This document shows positions 16,564-26,735 of a DNA stretch of 32,708 bases, one piece after another. The stretch spans positions 1 to 32,708 of the forward strand of contig DAIDKZ010000029.1 of assembly GCA_027449745.1 (NCBI GenBank), in the 5' to 3' direction. The position numbers and the translations under genes were made by a program. Below the pieces are notes generated by a model. That model saw nothing but the letters and a program-made list of their open reading frames with translations, did no database searches and was not told the origin of the DNA. How positions within the stretch are numbered: the stretch's first letter is position 1; the number at the start of each line of letters is the position of its first letter. Source of the DNA: Acetobacteraceae bacterium (lineage in GTDB: Bacteria > Pseudomonadota > Alphaproteobacteria > Acetobacterales > Acetobacteraceae).

Positions 16564-17397
16564 ATGGCACTGAAACAATTCAAGCCCGTCACGGCGAGCC
16601 TTCGCGGCACCGTTCTGGTGTCCCGCGAGGAGTTGTGGAAGGGCAAGCCGGTCAAGGCGCTGACGCGCGGCAAGTCCGGCAGCGGCGGGCGGAATCAGCA
16701 CGGCCATATCACGTCCCGCTTCCGCGGCGGCGGACACAAGCGGACGTACCGCTTCGTGGATTTCAAGCGGCGCAAGTTCGACGTGCCGGCGACGGTCGAG
16801 CGGCTGGAATACGATCCGAACCGGACCGCGTTCATCGCATTGATCAAGTATGCCGATGGCGAGCTTGCGTACATTCTGGCGCCGCAGCGGCTGAGGGCCG
16901 GCGATAGCGTGATCGCGAGCAAGCGCGCGGACATCAAGCCCGGGAACGCGATGCCCCTGGCGGTGATTCCGGTCGGGACCATCGTGCACAATGTCGAGAT
17001 GAAGCCGGGCGCGGGCGGCAAGGTGGCGCGAGCGGCGGGAACCTACGCCCAGCTCGTCGGCAAGGATGCGGGGTACGCCCAGATCAAGCTGATGTCAGGG
17101 GAGTTGCGGCTCGTGCGGGCGGAATGCCTCGCCAGCATCGGCGCGGTTTCGAATCCGGACAACTCGAACGTGCATATCGGCAAGGCGGGCCGAAGCCGCT
17201 GGCTCGGCCGCCGGCCGCACAACCGCGGCGTTGCCATGAACCCGGTCGATCATCCGCTCGGCGGCGGCGAAGGGCGCAGCTCCGGGGGGCGCCACCCGGT
17301 GACGCCATGGGGCAAGCCGACTAAGGGCCACAAGACGCGCGTCAACAAGCGAACCGACCGGCTCATTATCCGTCGCCGCAACAAGGGGAAGGGCTGA
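16564..17397 (+). CDS. rplB: 50S ribosomal protein L2
   Basis: 277 residues, family length. The N-terminal RNA-binding fold contains [20 protein letters not shown], and the C-terminal [20 protein letters not shown] carries the conserved His region close to the peptidyl transferase centre. L2 is one of the oldest 23S rRNA-binding proteins. Starts 10 bases after rplW. Confidence 0.99.
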   Translation: MALKQFKPVTASLRGTVLVSREELWKGKPVKALTRGKSGSGGRNQHGHITSRFRGGGHKRTYRFVDFKRRKFDVPATVERLEYDPNRTAFIALIKYADGELAYILAPQRLRAGDSVIASKRADIKPGNAMPLAVIPVGTIVHNVEMKPGAGGKVARAAGTYAQLVGKDAGYAQIKLMSGELRLVRAECLASIGAVSNPDNSNVHIGKAGRSRWLGRRPHNRGVAMNPVDHPLGGGEGRSSGGRHPVTPWGKPTKGHKTRVNKRTDRLIIRRRNKGKG

Positions 17398-17401
17398 GCT
17401 C

Positions 17402-17680
17402 ATGCCTCGTTCCGTCTGGAAGGGGCCGTTTGTGGACGGCTTCCTGCTCAACAAGGCTGAGACCGCCCGCGGGTCGGGGCGCAACGAGATCATCAAGATA
17501 TGGTCGCGGCGCTCCACGATCTTGCCGCAGTTCGTCGGCCTTACATTCGGCGTCTACAATGGGCGGAAGTTCCTCCCCGTGCAGGTGACGGAGAACATGG
17601 TCGGGCACAAGTTCGGCGAGTTTTCCCCGACGCGGACGTTCACCGGTCACTCGGCCGACAAGAAGGCGAAGCGAGGCTGA
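17402..17680 (+). CDS. rpsS: 30S ribosomal protein S19
   Basis: 92 residues. The start [12 protein letters not shown] and the core [26 protein letters not shown] are diagnostic. S19 sits in the 30S head and forms intersubunit contacts and a complex with S13. Starts four bases after the rplB stop. Confidence 0.99.
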   Translation: MPRSVWKGPFVDGFLLNKAETARGSGRNEIIKIWSRRSTILPQFVGLTFGVYNGRKFLPVQVTENMVGHKFGEFSPTRTFTGHSADKKAKRG

Positions 17681-17681
17681 G

Positions 17682-18089
17682 ATGAGCAAGCCCAATCACC
17701 CGCGCGGCCTGGACGAAACGGAGGCGCAGGCGGTGCTGCGAAATCTGCGCGTGAGTCCGCGCAAGCTCAACCTGATCGCCGCGATGATCCGCAACCTGGC
17801 GGCGGCGGACGCCGTTGCGGCTCTGACGTTCAGCAAGCGGCGGATCGCCGTGGATGTGCGTAAGACACTGGAGAGCGCGATCGCCAACGCGGAGAACAAT
17901 CACCAGCTGGATGTCGATCGGCTGGTGGTGACGCGGGCGGAAGTCGGGCGTTCGACTGTGATGCGGCGCTTCCAGGCGCGCGGCCGAGGGCGTGCCGCCC
18001 GCGTGGAGAAGTGGTTCAGCCATCTGCGGATCGTCGTTGCCGAACGCAGCCAGGACGAGCAGTCGGCAGCACAGCAGGAGGCCGCATAG
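17682..18089 (+). CDS. rplV: 50S ribosomal protein L22
   Basis: 135 residues. The core includes [18 protein letters not shown] and the beta-hairpin that reaches the exit tunnel, [21 protein letters not shown]. About 13 N-terminal residues ([13 protein letters not shown]) and a Gln/Ala tail exceed the shortest L22 forms, which is common in Alphaproteobacteria. Begins one base after the rpsS stop. Confidence 0.98.
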   Translation: MSKPNHPRGLDETEAQAVLRNLRVSPRKLNLIAAMIRNLAAADAVAALTFSKRRIAVDVRKTLESAIANAENNHQLDVDRLVVTRAEVGRSTVMRRFQARGRGRAARVEKWFSHLRIVVAERSQDEQSAAQQEAA

Positions 18090-18090
18090 A

Positions 18091-18768
18091 ATGGGCCAGA
18101 AAGTCAATCCGCTTGGGCTTCGGCTCGGCATCAACCGCACCTGGGACAGCCGCTGGTATGCTGGTGACGACTATGCTCGTCTGCTGCACGAGGATCTGCG
18201 GCTGCGCGGGCATCTGCGCCGCAAGCTTGCCGGCGCCGGCGTCTCGCGCGTCGTCATCGAGCGTCCGGCGAAGAAGCCGCGGGTGACGATCTACGCGGCG
18301 CGGCCGGGCGTCGTCATCGGCAAGAAGGGCCAGGACATCGACGCGCTCCGTAAGGATCTCACGTCCATGGCGGGCGCGGACGTGGCGCTGAACATCGTCG
18401 AGATCCGCAAGCCGGAGATCGACGCGACACTGGTTGCCGAATCGATCGCGCAACAGCTGGAGCGCCGCGTTGCGTTCCGCCGCGCCATGAAGCGGGCCGT
18501 GCAGTCAGCGATGCGTCTGGGGGCGCAGGGCATCCGCATCAATTGTGGAGGCCGTCTCGGCGGCGCCGAAATCGCGCGCGTCGAGTGGTATCGCGAGGGT
18601 CGCGTGCCGCTCCACACGCTGCGCGCCGACGTCGATTTCGGTGTCGCGACGGCGCGCACGACCTATGGCTCGTGCGGCGTGAAGGTGTGGATTTTCAAGG
18701 GCGAGATTCTCGTGCGCGACCCGCTGGCGCAGGACAAGCGGGCGGCCGAACAGGCCCCGCAGCGGTAG
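18091..18768 (+). CDS. rpsC: 30S ribosomal protein S3
   Basis: 225 residues from the ATG at 18091 ([14 protein letters not shown]), the invariant S3 start; an open frame reading back into rplV is not real. The KH-type RNA-binding domain has the GXXG loop in [15 protein letters not shown]3 lines the mRNA entry channel and takes part in unwinding mRNA. One base separates it from the rplV stop. Confidence 0.99.
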   Translation: MGQKVNPLGLRLGINRTWDSRWYAGDDYARLLHEDLRLRGHLRRKLAGAGVSRVVIERPAKKPRVTIYAARPGVVIGKKGQDIDALRKDLTSMAGADVALNIVEIRKPEIDATLVAESIAQQLERRVAFRRAMKRAVQSAMRLGAQGIRINCGGRLGGAEIARVEWYREGRVPLHTLRADVDFGVATARTTYGSCGVKVWIFKGEILVRDPLAQDKRAAEQAPQR

Positions 18769-18780
18769 GAGCACGAGACG

Positions 18781-19197
18781 ATGCTGCAACCCAAGCGCAC
18801 GAACTTCCGGAAGGCACACAAGGGCCGCATCCACGGTGATGCGAAGGGCGGGACCGCGCTTAATTTCGGCGCCTTCGGACTCAAGGCGATGGAGCCGGAG
18901 CGGATTACTGCGCGCCAGATCGAGGCGGCGCGGCGCGCTATCACGCGCGCGATGAAGCGCGCCGGGCGCGTTTGGATCCGAATTTTCCCTGATGTGCCGG
19001 TGTCGCGAAAGCCCGCCGAGGTGCGCATGGGATCCGGCAAGGGCAGCCCGGAATTCTGGGTCGCAAGAGTGAAGCCGGGTCGGATCATGTTCGAGATCGA
19101 TGGCGTTACCGGGGAGCTGGCGCGCGAAGCGCTGACACTGGGGGCGGCCAAGCTGCCGATCAAGACCAAGTTTGTGACCCGTATCGGGGATGCGTGA
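18781..19197 (+). CDS. rplP: 50S ribosomal protein L16
   Basis: 138 residues. [16 protein letters not shown] is the invariant start, and [20 protein letters not shown] carries the loop near the A- and P-site tRNA elbows. L16 completes late 50S assembly. Confidence 0.99.
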   Translation: MLQPKRTNFRKAHKGRIHGDAKGGTALNFGAFGLKAMEPERITARQIEAARRAITRAMKRAGRVWIRIFPDVPVSRKPAEVRMGSGKGSPEFWVARVKPGRIMFEIDGVTGELAREALTLGAAKLPIKTKFVTRIGDA

Positions 19198-19200
19198 GCG

Positions 19201-19422
19201 ATGACCAAGGCAGCAGATATTCGCGCCAAGACCGCGGATGAGCTGGATTCGCTGCTCGTTGAGCTCCAGAAAGAGCGGTTCAATCTGCGGTTCCAGCGTG
19301 CCACCGGGCAGCTCGAGAAGCTCGGACGCATTCGTGAGGTGCGGCGCGACATCGCGCGGGTGAAGACCGTGCTGCACCAAAAGGCCGCCGGCTCTGTCGG
19401 CGCCGCCGGCAGTCGGTCGTGA
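19201..19422 (+). CDS. rpmC: 50S ribosomal protein L29
   Basis: 73 residues, a two-helix hairpin protein. [44 protein letters not shown] is the family core. It lies at the tunnel exit next to L23. Starts three bases after the rplP stop. Confidence 0.98.
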   Translation: MTKAADIRAKTADELDSLLVELQKERFNLRFQRATGQLEKLGRIREVRRDIARVKTVLHQKAAGSVGAAGSRS

Positions 19423-19435
19423 AGGGAGACGAGTG

Positions 19436-19714
19436 ATGCCGAAACGCGTCCTCAGTGGGCGAGTCGTGAGCGACAAGATGGACAAGACGGTGACGGTCAT
19501 CGTCGAGCGCCGCGTCATGCATCCGCTCTATAAGAAGTTCATCCGTCGCTCGAAGAAGTATGCGGCGCATGACGAGGCAAACGCGTGCCATGTCGGCGAC
19601 TTGGTGCGGATCATCGAATGCCCGCCCGTGAGCAAGCGGAAGAGCTGGGCGGTTATTGAGCGTAACGGACAGGCGCTCGACGGGGCCGCTGCTCCCGCCG
19701 CCGTGCAGGCGTGA
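19436..19714 (+). CDS. rpsQ: 30S ribosomal protein S17
   Basis: 92 residues from the ATG at 19436; a GTG immediately before it is also in frame but poorer. The OB-fold core reads [29 protein letters not shown] and [20 protein letters not shown]17 is a primary 16S rRNA-binding protein. GAAGGGAG precedes it as ribosome binding site. Confidence 0.98.
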   Translation: MPKRVLSGRVVSDKMDKTVTVIVERRVMHPLYKKFIRRSKKYAAHDEANACHVGDLVRIIECPPVSKRKSWAVIERNGQALDGAAAPAAVQA

Positions 19715-19724
19715 GGAGGCGGGG

Positions 19725-20093
19725 GTGATCTATCCTGAGACCAACCTCGACGTAGCCGACAATTCCGGTGCGCGTCGCGTGATGTGCATCAAGGTTCTGG
19801 GTGGCTCAAAGCGCAAGACCGCATCGGTTGGTGACGTGATCGTCGTCTCGGTGAAGGAGGCGATTCCGCGCGGCAAGGTTAAAAAGGGCGATGTGCACCA
19901 GGCCGTGATCGTCCGCGTCGCATTCCCGGTGCGCCGGCCGGACGGCAGCGTGATCCGCTTCGACCGCAACGCCGCCGTGCTGATCAACAAGCAGCAGGAG
20001 CCGATCGGCACGCGCATCTTCGGCCCCGTCGTGCGTGAGCTGCGCGGGCGGAAGTTCATGAAGATCATCTCTCTGGCACCAGAGGTTCTATAA
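19725..20093 (+). CDS. rplN: 50S ribosomal protein L14
   Basis: 122 residues, exactly the family length, when started at the GTG at 19725 ([18 protein letters not shown]), with GAGGAGG just upstream. Longer open-frame starts run back into rpsQ and are rejected. The usual MIQMQT start is changed to MIYPET. L14 bridges to the 30S and is the docking site of the silencing factor RsfS. Confidence 0.98.
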   Translation: MIYPETNLDVADNSGARRVMCIKVLGGSKRKTASVGDVIVVSVKEAIPRGKVKKGDVHQAVIVRVAFPVRRPDGSVIRFDRNAAVLINKQQEPIGTRIFGPVVRELRGRKFMKIISLAPEVL

Positions 20094-20097
20094 GGCG

Positions 20098-20418
20098 ATG
20101 GCCGCGAAGATCAGGAAGGGCGACCGCGTCGAGGTGGTTGCCGGAGCGAGCAAGGGGATGCGCGGCGAAGTGCTGCGCGTGATCCCCAAGGAAGACCGCG
20201 CGGTGGTGCGCGGCGTCGCGGTCGCGAAGCGCCATCTGAAGCCGCGCGGCATGGGGCAGCCCGGTGGGATCGTCGAGCAGGAAGCGCCGGTGCATCTGTC
20301 GAATCTGATGCTGGTCGACCCTCAGACCGACAAGCCTACCCGAGTCGGGTTCCGGGTGCTGGAGGACGGGCGCAAGGTGCGCCTCGCCCGGCGCAGCGGC
20401 AATGTGATCGAGAGTTGA
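20098..20418 (+). CDS. rplX: 50S ribosomal protein L24
   Basis: 106 residues. The KOW motif [25 protein letters not shown] is at the N-terminus, followed by [28 protein letters not shown]24 initiates 50S assembly. Starts four bases after rplN. Confidence 0.98.
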   Translation: MAAKIRKGDRVEVVAGASKGMRGEVLRVIPKEDRAVVRGVAVAKRHLKPRGMGQPGGIVEQEAPVHLSNLMLVDPQTDKPTRVGFRVLEDGRKVRLARRSGNVIES

Positions 20419-20428
20419 GGAGGCAGCC

Positions 20429-20992
20429 GTGAGCGAGAGCGAAGCGCGCGAGATGCCGAGGCTGCAGGCGCTGTACCGCGAGCAGGTCCGCCCGGCGCTG
20501 CAGCAGGAGTTTGGCTACCGCAATCCGATGCAGGTGCCCCGGTTGGAGAAGATCGTCATCAACATGGGGGTTGGCGAGGCCACTGCGGACCAGAAGAAGC
20601 TCGATGCCGCAGTGGCAGAGCTGGCACTGATCAGCGGTCAGAAGCCGGTGAAGACGCTGGCAAAGAAAGCGATCGCCGGCTTCAAGATCCGCAAGGGCTT
20701 GCCGATCGGCTGCAAGGTGACGCTGCGGCGGGACCGGATGTACGAATTCCTTGACCGACTGATCACCATTACGCTGCCGCGAGTGCGCGATTTCCGCGGC
20801 ATCGGCGGCAAGGCGTTCGATGGGCGTGGCAACTTTGCGATGGGTCTCAAGGAACAGATCGTGTTTCCCGAGATCGCCTACGACAAGGTCGAGTCGATCC
20901 GCGGTATGGACATCGTGGTCGTGACGACCGCGACGAACGACTCGGAGGCGAAGGCGCTTCTGCGCGGTTTCGGGCTGCCTTTCGTTAGCTGA
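20429..20992 (+). CDS. rplE: 50S ribosomal protein L5
   Basis: 187 residues from the GTG at 20429, with GAGGAGG upstream. [46 protein letters not shown] and [15 protein letters not shown] are diagnostic. L5 binds 5S rRNA and contacts P-site tRNA. Confidence 0.99.
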   Translation: MSESEAREMPRLQALYREQVRPALQQEFGYRNPMQVPRLEKIVINMGVGEATADQKKLDAAVAELALISGQKPVKTLAKKAIAGFKIRKGLPIGCKVTLRRDRMYEFLDRLITITLPRVRDFRGIGGKAFDGRGNFAMGLKEQIVFPEIAYDKVESIRGMDIVVVTTATNDSEAKALLRGFGLPFVS

Positions 20993-21007
20993 GGCAAAAG
21001 CGGCAAC

Positions 21008-21025
21008 ACCCGGTGACGGGTTTTT
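21008..21025 (+). terminator. Weak hairpin with T-run between rplE and rpsN
   Basis: ACCCG (21008-21012), a GTGA tetraloop and CGGGT (21017-21021), then TTTT. The layout is that of an intrinsic terminator, but the stem is only five base pairs and it lies inside an operon whose downstream genes are essential. Partial attenuation or mRNA processing is more likely than full termination. Confidence 0.3.
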
Positions 21026-21072
21026 GGAAAACCGCCGGGAAGCACCGGTAGGTTCCGGAGGACGGAGACAGG

Positions 21073-21378
21073 ATGGCCAAGATCTCTGCGGTCAACCGAA
21101 ACAAGCGTCGGGAGCGGATGGCGATCCGCGATCGTGCCAAGCGGGCGGCGCTGAAGACGGTGGTAATGGACCGCGACCGGTCCGTGGAAGAGCGCTTCGA
21201 GGCGAGCCTCAAATTGGCCGAGCTGCCGCGCAACGGGGCAAACGTGCGGGTGCGGCTGCGCTGCGAGCTGACTGGGCGCTCGCGCGGCAACTACCGCAAG
21301 TTCAAGCTGTGCCGCATCGCGCTGCGTGAGCTGGCGAGTAGCGGGCAGATTCCGGGCATGGTCAAGGCGAGCTGGTAA
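21073..21378 (+). CDS. rpsN: 30S ribosomal protein S14 (zinc-free form)
   Basis: 101 residues, the long form without the CxxC zinc pairs. [16 protein letters not shown] and [26 protein letters not shown] are diagnostic. S14 sits in the 30S head next to S3 and S10. The 80-base gap before it is the widest between rplC and rplO. Confidence 0.98.
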   Translation: MAKISAVNRNKRRERMAIRDRAKRAALKTVVMDRDRSVEERFEASLKLAELPRNGANVRVRLRCELTGRSRGNYRKFKLCRIALRELASSGQIPGMVKASW

Positions 21379-21387
21379 GAGGGCGGC

Positions 21388-21786
21388 ATGGCACTTTCCG
21401 ATCCTCTGGGCGACATGCTGACGCGCATCCGCAATGCGCAGCGGGCCCGCCATAGCGCGTGCGTCGCCCCGGCTTCGCGACTTCGGGCGAATGTTCTTGA
21501 GGCGCTCAAGCGCGAGGGCTTCATCCGTGGCTACAGCACCGAGGCGGTGCGGCCTGGCATCGAGCAGTTGCGTATCGAGCTGAAATACAACGAGGGCGAG
21601 CCGGTGATCAAAGAGATCACCCGTGTCTCGAAGCCGGGGCGACGGGTCTACTCGAAGATCAAGGAGCTGCCGCGGGTGTATGCCGGCCTCGGCATCTCCA
21701 TCCTCTCGACGCCGCGCGGCGTCTTGAGTGATGCGGAAGCGCGGGCGGCCAATGTCGGCGGGGAAGTGCTGTGCCGCGTGTTCTGA
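21388..21786 (+). CDS. rpsH: 30S ribosomal protein S8
   Basis: 132 residues. It begins [18 protein letters not shown] and ends [20 protein letters not shown]...GGEVLCRVF, the invariant C-terminal half. S8 is a primary binder of the 16S central domain and, in E. coli, the repressor of the spc operon; a matching mRNA site here was not established. Confidence 0.99.
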   Translation: MALSDPLGDMLTRIRNAQRARHSACVAPASRLRANVLEALKREGFIRGYSTEAVRPGIEQLRIELKYNEGEPVIKEITRVSKPGRRVYSKIKELPRVYAGLGISILSTPRGVLSDAEARAANVGGEVLCRVF

Positions 21787-21814
21787 TGCAACGGATGCAG
21801 GAGGAGCGGCGGGC

Positions 21815-22348
21815 ATGTCGCGCGTAGGCAAATATCCGGTGCAGATTCCGGCCGGTGTGGACGTAGTGATCGACGGCTCGACGTTGCGCGCCAAGGGCAG
21901 GCTCGGGGAGCTCAGCTTGGCGCTGACGTCGCAGGTGGTGGCGAAGGTCGAGTCGGGCGCGGTCTCGGTGCAGCCGAGGACGGGCGAGTCCCACGCGCGG
22001 ATGATGTGGGGCACGACGCGGGCGCTGGTGGCCAACATGGTTCGCGGTGTTTCCACCGGCTATGCCAAGTCGCTCGAGATCACCGGGACGGGCTATCGTG
22101 CCGCGGTGCAGGGCGGCGACCTGGTGATCAATCTCGGGTTCTCCCACGACGTGGTCTATCCGGTGCCGCCGGGCATCCGCATCACCACGCCGAAGCCGAC
22201 GACCATTACCATCGAGGGGGTCGACAAGCGGCAGGTCGGCCAGGTCGCGGCGGAAATTCGCGCCTACCGCCCGCCTGAGCCCTATAAAGGCAAGGGCGTT
22301 CGGTACGACACGGAGACGATCCTGCGCAAGGAAGGCAAGAAGAAGTGA
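21815..22348 (+). CDS. rplF: 50S ribosomal protein L6
   Basis: 177 residues from the ATG at 21815 ([15 protein letters not shown]), preceded by GGAGGAG; the family length confirms the start. The C-terminal [27 protein letters not shown] is the rRNA-binding signature. L6 lies near the GTPase-associated centre. Overlaps the rplR start by one base (TGATG). Confidence 0.99.
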   Translation: MSRVGKYPVQIPAGVDVVIDGSTLRAKGRLGELSLALTSQVVAKVESGAVSVQPRTGESHARMMWGTTRALVANMVRGVSTGYAKSLEITGTGYRAAVQGGDLVINLGFSHDVVYPVPPGIRITTPKPTTITIEGVDKRQVGQVAAEIRAYRPPEPYKGKGVRYDTETILRKEGKKK

Positions 22349-22710
22349 TGAGCGCGAACCAGGATTTGCGCAACCGGCGGCGCGAACGGCTGCGCTTCCA
22401 GCTGCGGCGCAAGGCGCTCGGGCGGCCGCGGCTGTCCGTGTTCCGGTCGAGCGAGCATATCTACGCCCAGGTGATCGACGATGAAGTCGGGCGCACGCTC
22501 GCCGCGGCTTCGACGCTCGACCGGGAACTCCGCGAGGCGCTGCGCACGGGGGCGGACAAGGCGGCGGCGGCGGCTGTCGGCAAGCTGGTTGCCGAGCGCG
22601 CCCGGGCCGCGGGGGTGACGGCGGTGGTGTTCGACCGCGGCTCCTATCTCTATCACGGTCGCGTCAAGGCGCTGGCCGATGCCGCCCGCGAGGGCGGGCT
22701 CGACTTCTAG
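22348..22710 (+). CDS. rplR: 50S ribosomal protein L18
   Basis: 120 residues from the ATG at 22348; a GTG three bases earlier is possible. [29 protein letters not shown] and [26 protein letters not shown] are diagnostic. L18 binds 5S rRNA and delivers it to the 50S. Confidence 0.98.
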   Translation: MSANQDLRNRRRERLRFQLRRKALGRPRLSVFRSSEHIYAQVIDDEVGRTLAAASTLDRELREALRTGADKAAAAAVGKLVAERARAAGVTAVVFDRGSYLYHGRVKALADAAREGGLDF

Positions 22711-22721
22711 GGGAGTGGCCG

Positions 22722-23300
22722 ATGGCACGGGAACCGAGGGAAGGCCGCGGCCGCGAGCGCGAGCGCGATCGTGACGGCGATGAGCTTCTCGATAAGCTCG
22801 TCACGATCAACCGCGTGGCCAAGGTGGTGAAGGGTGGACGGCGGTTCTCGTTTGCCGCCCTGGTGGTGGTGGGCGACCAGAAGGGCCGCGTCGGCTTCGG
22901 CGCCGGGAAGGCGCGCGAGGTGCCGGAGGCGATCCGCAAGGCGACGGACCGTGCGAAGCGCGGCATGATCCGGGTGCCGATGAAGGAAGGCCGCACGCTG
23001 CACCACGATGTGAACGGCCATTACGGCGCTGGGTCCGTGGTGCTGCGGGCGGCGGCGCCGGGAACCGGGATCATCGCCGGCGGGCCGATCCGCGCCGTGT
23101 TCGAAACCCTCGGCATTGCCGATGTCGTCGCCAAAAGCCTTGGCAGCCGAAACCCGCACAATATGGTGAAGGCGACCTTCGATGCGTTGGGGCGTTGTGC
23201 GAGCCCGCGCTCGGTGGCTTCGCGCCGTGGCAAGAAGGTGTCGGACCTGTTCGGCCGGCGCGACCAGGCTCAGGCGCAGGAGGCGGCGACAGATGTCTGA
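22722..23300 (+). CDS. rpsE: 30S ribosomal protein S5
   Basis: 192 residues. A charged N-terminal stretch ([20 protein letters not shown]) precedes the double-stranded RNA-binding domain with [24 protein letters not shown], the region where spectinomycin-resistance and ram mutations occur in other bacteria. [16 protein letters not shown] closes the second domain. It overlaps rpmD by 8 bases. Confidence 0.99.
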   Translation: MAREPREGRGRERERDRDGDELLDKLVTINRVAKVVKGGRRFSFAALVVVGDQKGRVGFGAGKAREVPEAIRKATDRAKRGMIRVPMKEGRTLHHDVNGHYGAGSVVLRAAAPGTGIIAGGPIRAVFETLGIADVVAKSLGSRNPHNMVKATFDALGRCASPRSVASRRGKKVSDLFGRRDQAQAQEAATDV

Positions 23301-23484
23301 GGGAGGGCGGATCCGGGTGACACAGATCGCCTCGGTGCTCGGACGCAAGCCGGGCCAGAAGGAGACATTGATCGGCCTCGGCCTGAACCGGCTGCGGCGC
23401 GTGCGGGAACTCGAAGACAGCGCCGCGGTGCGGGGGATGATCCGCAAGGTGGCGCATCTGGTGAAGGTCGAGGAGCTGTCCTGA
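23293..23484 (+). CDS. rpmD: 50S ribosomal protein L30
   Basis: 63 residues from the ATG at 23293, inside the end of rps[30 protein letters not shown] is the L30 fold signature, and [16 protein letters not shown] closes it. The longer open frame in this phase begins within rpsE and is not expected to be used. Confidence 0.97.
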   Translation: MSEGGRIRVTQIASVLGRKPGQKETLIGLGLNRLRRVRELEDSAAVRGMIRKVAHLVKVEELS

Positions 23485-23514
23485 GCGCACGACGCCAGGA
23501 CCGGGGTGCAGACG

Positions 23515-23997
23515 ATGAAGCTGAATGAAGTGCGCGACAATCACGGCGCGCGGGTGCGCTCGAAGCGGCTTGGTCGAGGTATCGGGTCCGGCAAGGGCAA
23601 GACCTCGGGTAAGGGCGTGAAGGGCCAGAAGGCGCGCGAGGGTGTGGCGCTGAACGGGTTCGAGGGCGGCCAGCTGCCGATCTACCGTCGCCTGCCGAAA
23701 CGCGGCTTCGTCAACCTGTTCCGCAAGGAGTACGCGCCAGTCAATCTCGGCACGCTCGAGGCGGCGATCGTTGCCGGCCGGATCGATGCGACACAGATGA
23801 TCGATGAAGCGGTGCTGCGTGGTGCAGGTTTGGTGCGCGGCGGCAAGATCGCCGGCGTGCGGCTGCTGGCGCGCGGTGCGCTGACGCGGGCGGTGCGCAT
23901 CACCTGTGCCGGGGCTTCGGCCGCGGCGGTTGCGGCGGTCGAGACGCTGGGCGGCAGCGTCACGACGACACAGCCGAAGGCGGCGGCGGCGGACTGA
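23515..23997 (+). CDS. rplO: 50S ribosomal protein L15
   Basis: 160 residues from the ATG at 23515 ([12 protein letters not shown]); a GTG nine bases upstream is in frame. The Gly/Lys-rich N-terminus [35 protein letters not shown] and the C-terminal VRITCAGAS...VETLGGSV are standard. L15 is a late-assembly 23S rRNA binder. Confidence 0.98.
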   Translation: MKLNEVRDNHGARVRSKRLGRGIGSGKGKTSGKGVKGQKAREGVALNGFEGGQLPIYRRLPKRGFVNLFRKEYAPVNLGTLEAAIVAGRIDATQMIDEAVLRGAGLVRGGKIAGVRLLARGALTRAVRITCAGASAAAVAAVETLGGSVTTTQPKAAAAD

Positions 23998-24069
23998 GCC
24001 GCGCTTGCCTGCCCCCGGTGGGCCGGGCCAGAATAGGGCATTCGGGCGCGCGAGCCTGCCCAATCCGGG

Positions 24070-24084
24070 GGGCGCCGCCCTTTT
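24070..24084 (+). terminator. Short hairpin with T-run before secY
   Basis: GGGC (24070-24073), loop GCC, GCCC (24077-24080) and TTTT, immediately before the AAGAGGGA ribosome binding site of secY. It is too short for a confident terminator, but its position could modulate the step from ribosomal genes to secY. The rest of the 102-base gap is GC-rich and shows no promoter I can support. Confidence 0.25.
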
Positions 24085-24099
24085 AAGAGGGACCGGCGC

Positions 24100-25443
24100 A
24101 TGGCCTCGGCGGCCGAACAGCTTGCGGCAAGCCTCAACCTCGGGGTGCTTTCCAAGGCCACCGAGCTCAAGAAGCGGATCTGGTTCACGCTCGGCGCGCT
24201 GATCGTCTATCGCGTCGGCACCTACGTGCCGCTGCCGGGCGTCGACGCCTCTGTGATGGGCCAGATGATGGCCCAGCATGGCGGCGGCATCCTCGGCATG
24301 TTCGACATGTTCACCGGCGGCGCCCTGCGGCGCATGACGGTGTTCGCCCTCAACATCATGCCCTACATCAGCGCCAGCATCATCGTCCAGCTGATGACAG
24401 CGGCGCTGCCCGCGCTCGAAGCCCTCAAGAAGGAGGGTGAGGCCGGGCGCAAGAAGATGAACCAATATACCCGCTACCTCACCGTCGTCATCGCCACCTT
24501 CCAGGCTTATGGCATTGCCATCGGGCTCGAAAGCATGCGCGGGGCGAATGGCGGTGCGGTGCTGGATCCGGGGATGTTCTTCCGCATGTCCTCGGTCATC
24601 ACCCTGGTCGGCGGGACGATGTTCCTGATGTGGCTGGGCGAGCAGATCACCGCGCGCGGCGTCGGCAACGGCACCAGCCTGATCATTTTCGCCGGCATCG
24701 TCGCCAACCTGCCGCACGCGCTGGCGAGCCTGCTCGAACTCGGCCGGACGGGGGCGCTGTCGCCGGTATTCATCCTCGCGTTCCTGGCGATCGCCGTGGC
24801 CGTCGTGGCGTTCATCGTGTTCATGGAGCGGGCACACCGGCGTGTGGTGATCCAGTATCCGAAGCGTCAGGTTGGGGCGCGGTTCTTCGGCGGCGATTCC
24901 ACCCACATGCCCCTCAAGGTGAATACGTCGGGCGTGATTCCGCCGATTTTCGCCAGTTCCATCCTGTTGATCCCGGCGACGGTCGCGGGCTTCTCGCGCG
25001 ACGCGGGGGCAGGCTGGCTGAGCTACGTCGCCGCCGCCCTGGCGCACGGCCAGCCGCTCTACATCGCGCTGTATGCCTTTCTCATCATCTTCTTCGCGTT
25101 CTTCTACACGGCCGTGGTGTTCAATCCACAGGAGACCGCGGACAATCTGAAGAAATACGGCGGCTTCATCCCAGGCATCCGGCCCGGCAGCGCCACTGCG
25201 GATTATTTCGACTATGTCCTCACGCGTATCACGGTGATCGGCGCGATCTACCTCGCTATTGTGTGTCTGCTGCCGGAGATCCTCATCAGCAAGTACGGTG
25301 TTCCGTTCTATTTTGGCGGCACCAGCCTGATGATCGTGGTTTCCGTGACGATCGACACCATCACGCAGATCCAGTCGCACCTGCTGGCGCATCAATATGA
25401 GGGGCTGATCCGTAAGGCGCGTGTGAAAGGGAGGGGGCGATGA
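24100..25443 (+). CDS. secY: Protein translocase subunit SecY
   Basis: 447 residues with the expected ten membrane segments. Landmarks are [13 protein letters not shown] near 41-53, [25 protein letters not shown] (the second transmembrane helix, lateral gate), [17 protein letters not shown], and the cytoplasmic loop [17 protein letters not shown]. SecY forms the protein-conducting channel of the inner membrane with SecE and SecG, which are not encoded here. The stop overlaps the adk start (ATGA). Confidence 0.99.
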   Translation: MASAAEQLAASLNLGVLSKATELKKRIWFTLGALIVYRVGTYVPLPGVDASVMGQMMAQHGGGILGMFDMFTGGALRRMTVFALNIMPYISASIIVQLMTAALPALEALKKEGEAGRKKMNQYTRYLTVVIATFQAYGIAIGLESMRGANGGAVLDPGMFFRMSSVITLVGGTMFLMWLGEQITARGVGNGTSLIIFAGIVANLPHALASLLELGRTGALSPVFILAFLAIAVAVVAFIVFMERAHRRVVIQYPKRQVGARFFGGDSTHMPLKVNTSGVIPPIFASSILLIPATVAGFSRDAGAGWLSYVAAALAHGQPLYIALYAFLIIFFAFFYTAVVFNPQETADNLKKYGGFIPGIRPGSATADYFDYVLTRITVIGAIYLAIVCLLPEILISKYGVPFYFGGTSLMIVVSVTIDTITQIQSHLLAHQYEGLIRKARVKGRGR

Positions 25444-26123
25444 GCGCGCGGTTAGATCTGATCCTGCTCGGCCCGCCCGGCGCGGGCAAGGGCACCCAGG
25501 CCAAGCGTCTGCAGGACCACCACGGGATCGCCCAGATCTCGACCGGGGACATGCTGCGCGCCGAAGTCGCCGCGGGCAGTCCGATCGGGCGCGAGGCCAA
25601 GGCAATCATGGAGTCGGGCGGGCTGGTTCCGGACGCCGTGATCATCGCCATGCTAGGCGCGCGGATCACCCGCCCGGACTGCGCCCGCGGCTTCATTCTT
25701 GATGGTTTTCCCCGCACCGTGCCGCAGGCCCAGGCGCTGGACCGGCTGCTCGAGGAGAAGGGGCTGTCGCTGAGCGCGGTGATCGAGCTGGCCGTCGATG
25801 ACGCGGCGCTCATCGAACGGATCGCAGGCCGCTTCACCTGTGCCAAATGCGGCGCTGGCTACCATGACCGGTTCCATCCGCCGCGGGTCGCCGGTGTCTG
25901 CGACGTCTGCGGTGGGACCGAGTTCGTCCGTCGCGCGGACGATAACCGCGAGACGGTGACGGCGCGGCTCGCGGCGTATCACCGCCAGACGGCGCCGATC
26001 CTGCCGCATTACGCCGCCCAGGGCCGGTTGTTCCGGGTCGATGGCATGGCGGAGATCGACGAGGTGACCCGCCAGGTCGAGGCGGTGCTCGCGGGGCCAG
26101 GGCGGTCCGGAGGCTCGCGATAA
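25440..26123 (+). CDS. adk: Adenylate kinase (zinc-binding long-lid form)
   Basis: 227 residues. The P-loop GPPGAGKGT is at 11-19, [11 protein letters not shown] follows, and [14 protein letters not shown] binds AMP. The LID carries a zinc knuckle, C134-x2-C137 with C154-x2-C157, the structural-zinc version of the enzyme. It interconverts AMP, ADP and ATP. Its place between secY and rpsM, with no rpmJ, is typical of Alphaproteobacteria. Confidence 0.98.
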   Translation: MSARLDLILLGPPGAGKGTQAKRLQDHHGIAQISTGDMLRAEVAAGSPIGREAKAIMESGGLVPDAVIIAMLGARITRPDCARGFILDGFPRTVPQAQALDRLLEEKGLSLSAVIELAVDDAALIERIAGRFTCAKCGAGYHDRFHPPRVAGVCDVCGGTEFVRRADDNRETVTARLAAYHRQTAPILPHYAAQGRLFRVDGMAEIDEVTRQVEAVLAGPGRSGGSR

Positions 26124-26138
26124 ATTGATAACAGGCGG

Positions 26139-26166
26139 TTGACTCCGGGTCGGGCGCGGCTATAGT
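26139..26166 (+). promoter_or_regulatory. Promoter of the rpsM-rpsK-rpoA-rplQ genes
   Basis: TTGACT (26139-26144), 16 bases, TATAGT (26161-26166): the strongest sigma70-type promoter in the window. It lies after adk and gives a leader of about 115 bases before the GTG of rpsM, so the alpha-operon genes can be transcribed separately. Confidence 0.75.
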
Positions 26167-26180
26167 CCGCGCCCTTGGCC

Positions 26181-26198
26181 GCCGCCCAAACGGGCGGC
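26181..26198 (+). promoter_or_regulatory. GC hairpin in the rpsM leader
   Basis: GCCGCCC (26181-26187), loop AAAC, GGGCGGC (26192-26198): a perfect 7-bp stem at the very 5' end of the predicted transcript. There is no T-run. A looser second pairing of CGGC and GCCG follows around 26220-26248. In E. coli the alpha-operon leader is a pseudoknot bound by S4; no direct similarity is claimed. Confidence 0.4.
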
Positions 26199-26288
26199 GT
26201 GCCGGCTGCCCCAACATATCGGCTCGGGTCTCGGAGTGTCCGGGCCGATTTGCTCGCCGCGCGGCGGGCCGTTCAGGAGTGACAAAGC

Positions 26289-26666
26289 GTGGCGCGCATT
26301 GCCGGCGTGAACATCCCGAGCAACAAGCGGGTGACCATCAGCCTGCGGTATATTTATGGTATCGGGCCGACACGGGCGCAGGAGATCTGCGGCCGCTTGG
26401 GCATCCCCGATGAGCGGCGCGTGAACCAGCTCTCGGACGACGAGGTGCTGCGCATCCGCGAGTTGATCGATCGCGAATACCGCGTCGAGGGTGACCTTCG
26501 GCGCGAGGTAGCGATGAACATCAAGCGACTGATGGATCTGGGCTGCTATCGCGGCTTGCGGCACCGGAAGGGGCTGCCGGTGCACGGGCAGCGCACCCAT
26601 ACCAATGCGCGCACGCGCAAGGGCAAGGCGGTGCCGATCGCCGGCAAGAAGAAAGTCACGAAGTAG
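26289..26666 (+). CDS. rpsM: 30S ribosomal protein S13
   Basis: 125 residues from the GTG at 26289 ([15 protein letters not shown]), with CAGGAG upstream. [19 protein letters not shown] and [25 protein letters not shown] are diagnostic. S13 contacts P-site tRNA and bridges to the 50S. Confidence 0.99.
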   Translation: MARIAGVNIPSNKRVTISLRYIYGIGPTRAQEICGRLGIPDERRVNQLSDDEVLRIRELIDREYRVEGDLRREVAMNIKRLMDLGCYRGLRHRKGLPVHGQRTHTNARTRKGKAVPIAGKKKVTK

Positions 26667-26673
26667 TGCCGAC

Positions 26674-26690
26674 GCCGCGCTCCGCGCGGC
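26674..26690 (+). promoter_or_regulatory. GC hairpin between rpsM and rpsK
   Basis: GCCGCGC (26674-26680), loop TCC, GCGCGGC (26684-26690), a perfect 7-bp stem seven bases after the rpsM stop. No T-run follows, so it is more likely an mRNA stability or pausing element than a terminator. Confidence 0.35.
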
Positions 26691-26735
26691 GCGCCGCCCC
26701 CGCCCAGCGCGAGAACAGAAACAGGATCGACGATC

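Noticed and set aside
23071-25605. 844-codon open frame antisense to rpsE-secY
   Set aside because: It runs across several certain ribosomal genes and secY; the length is explained by GC-rich codon bias and no domain is recognisable.
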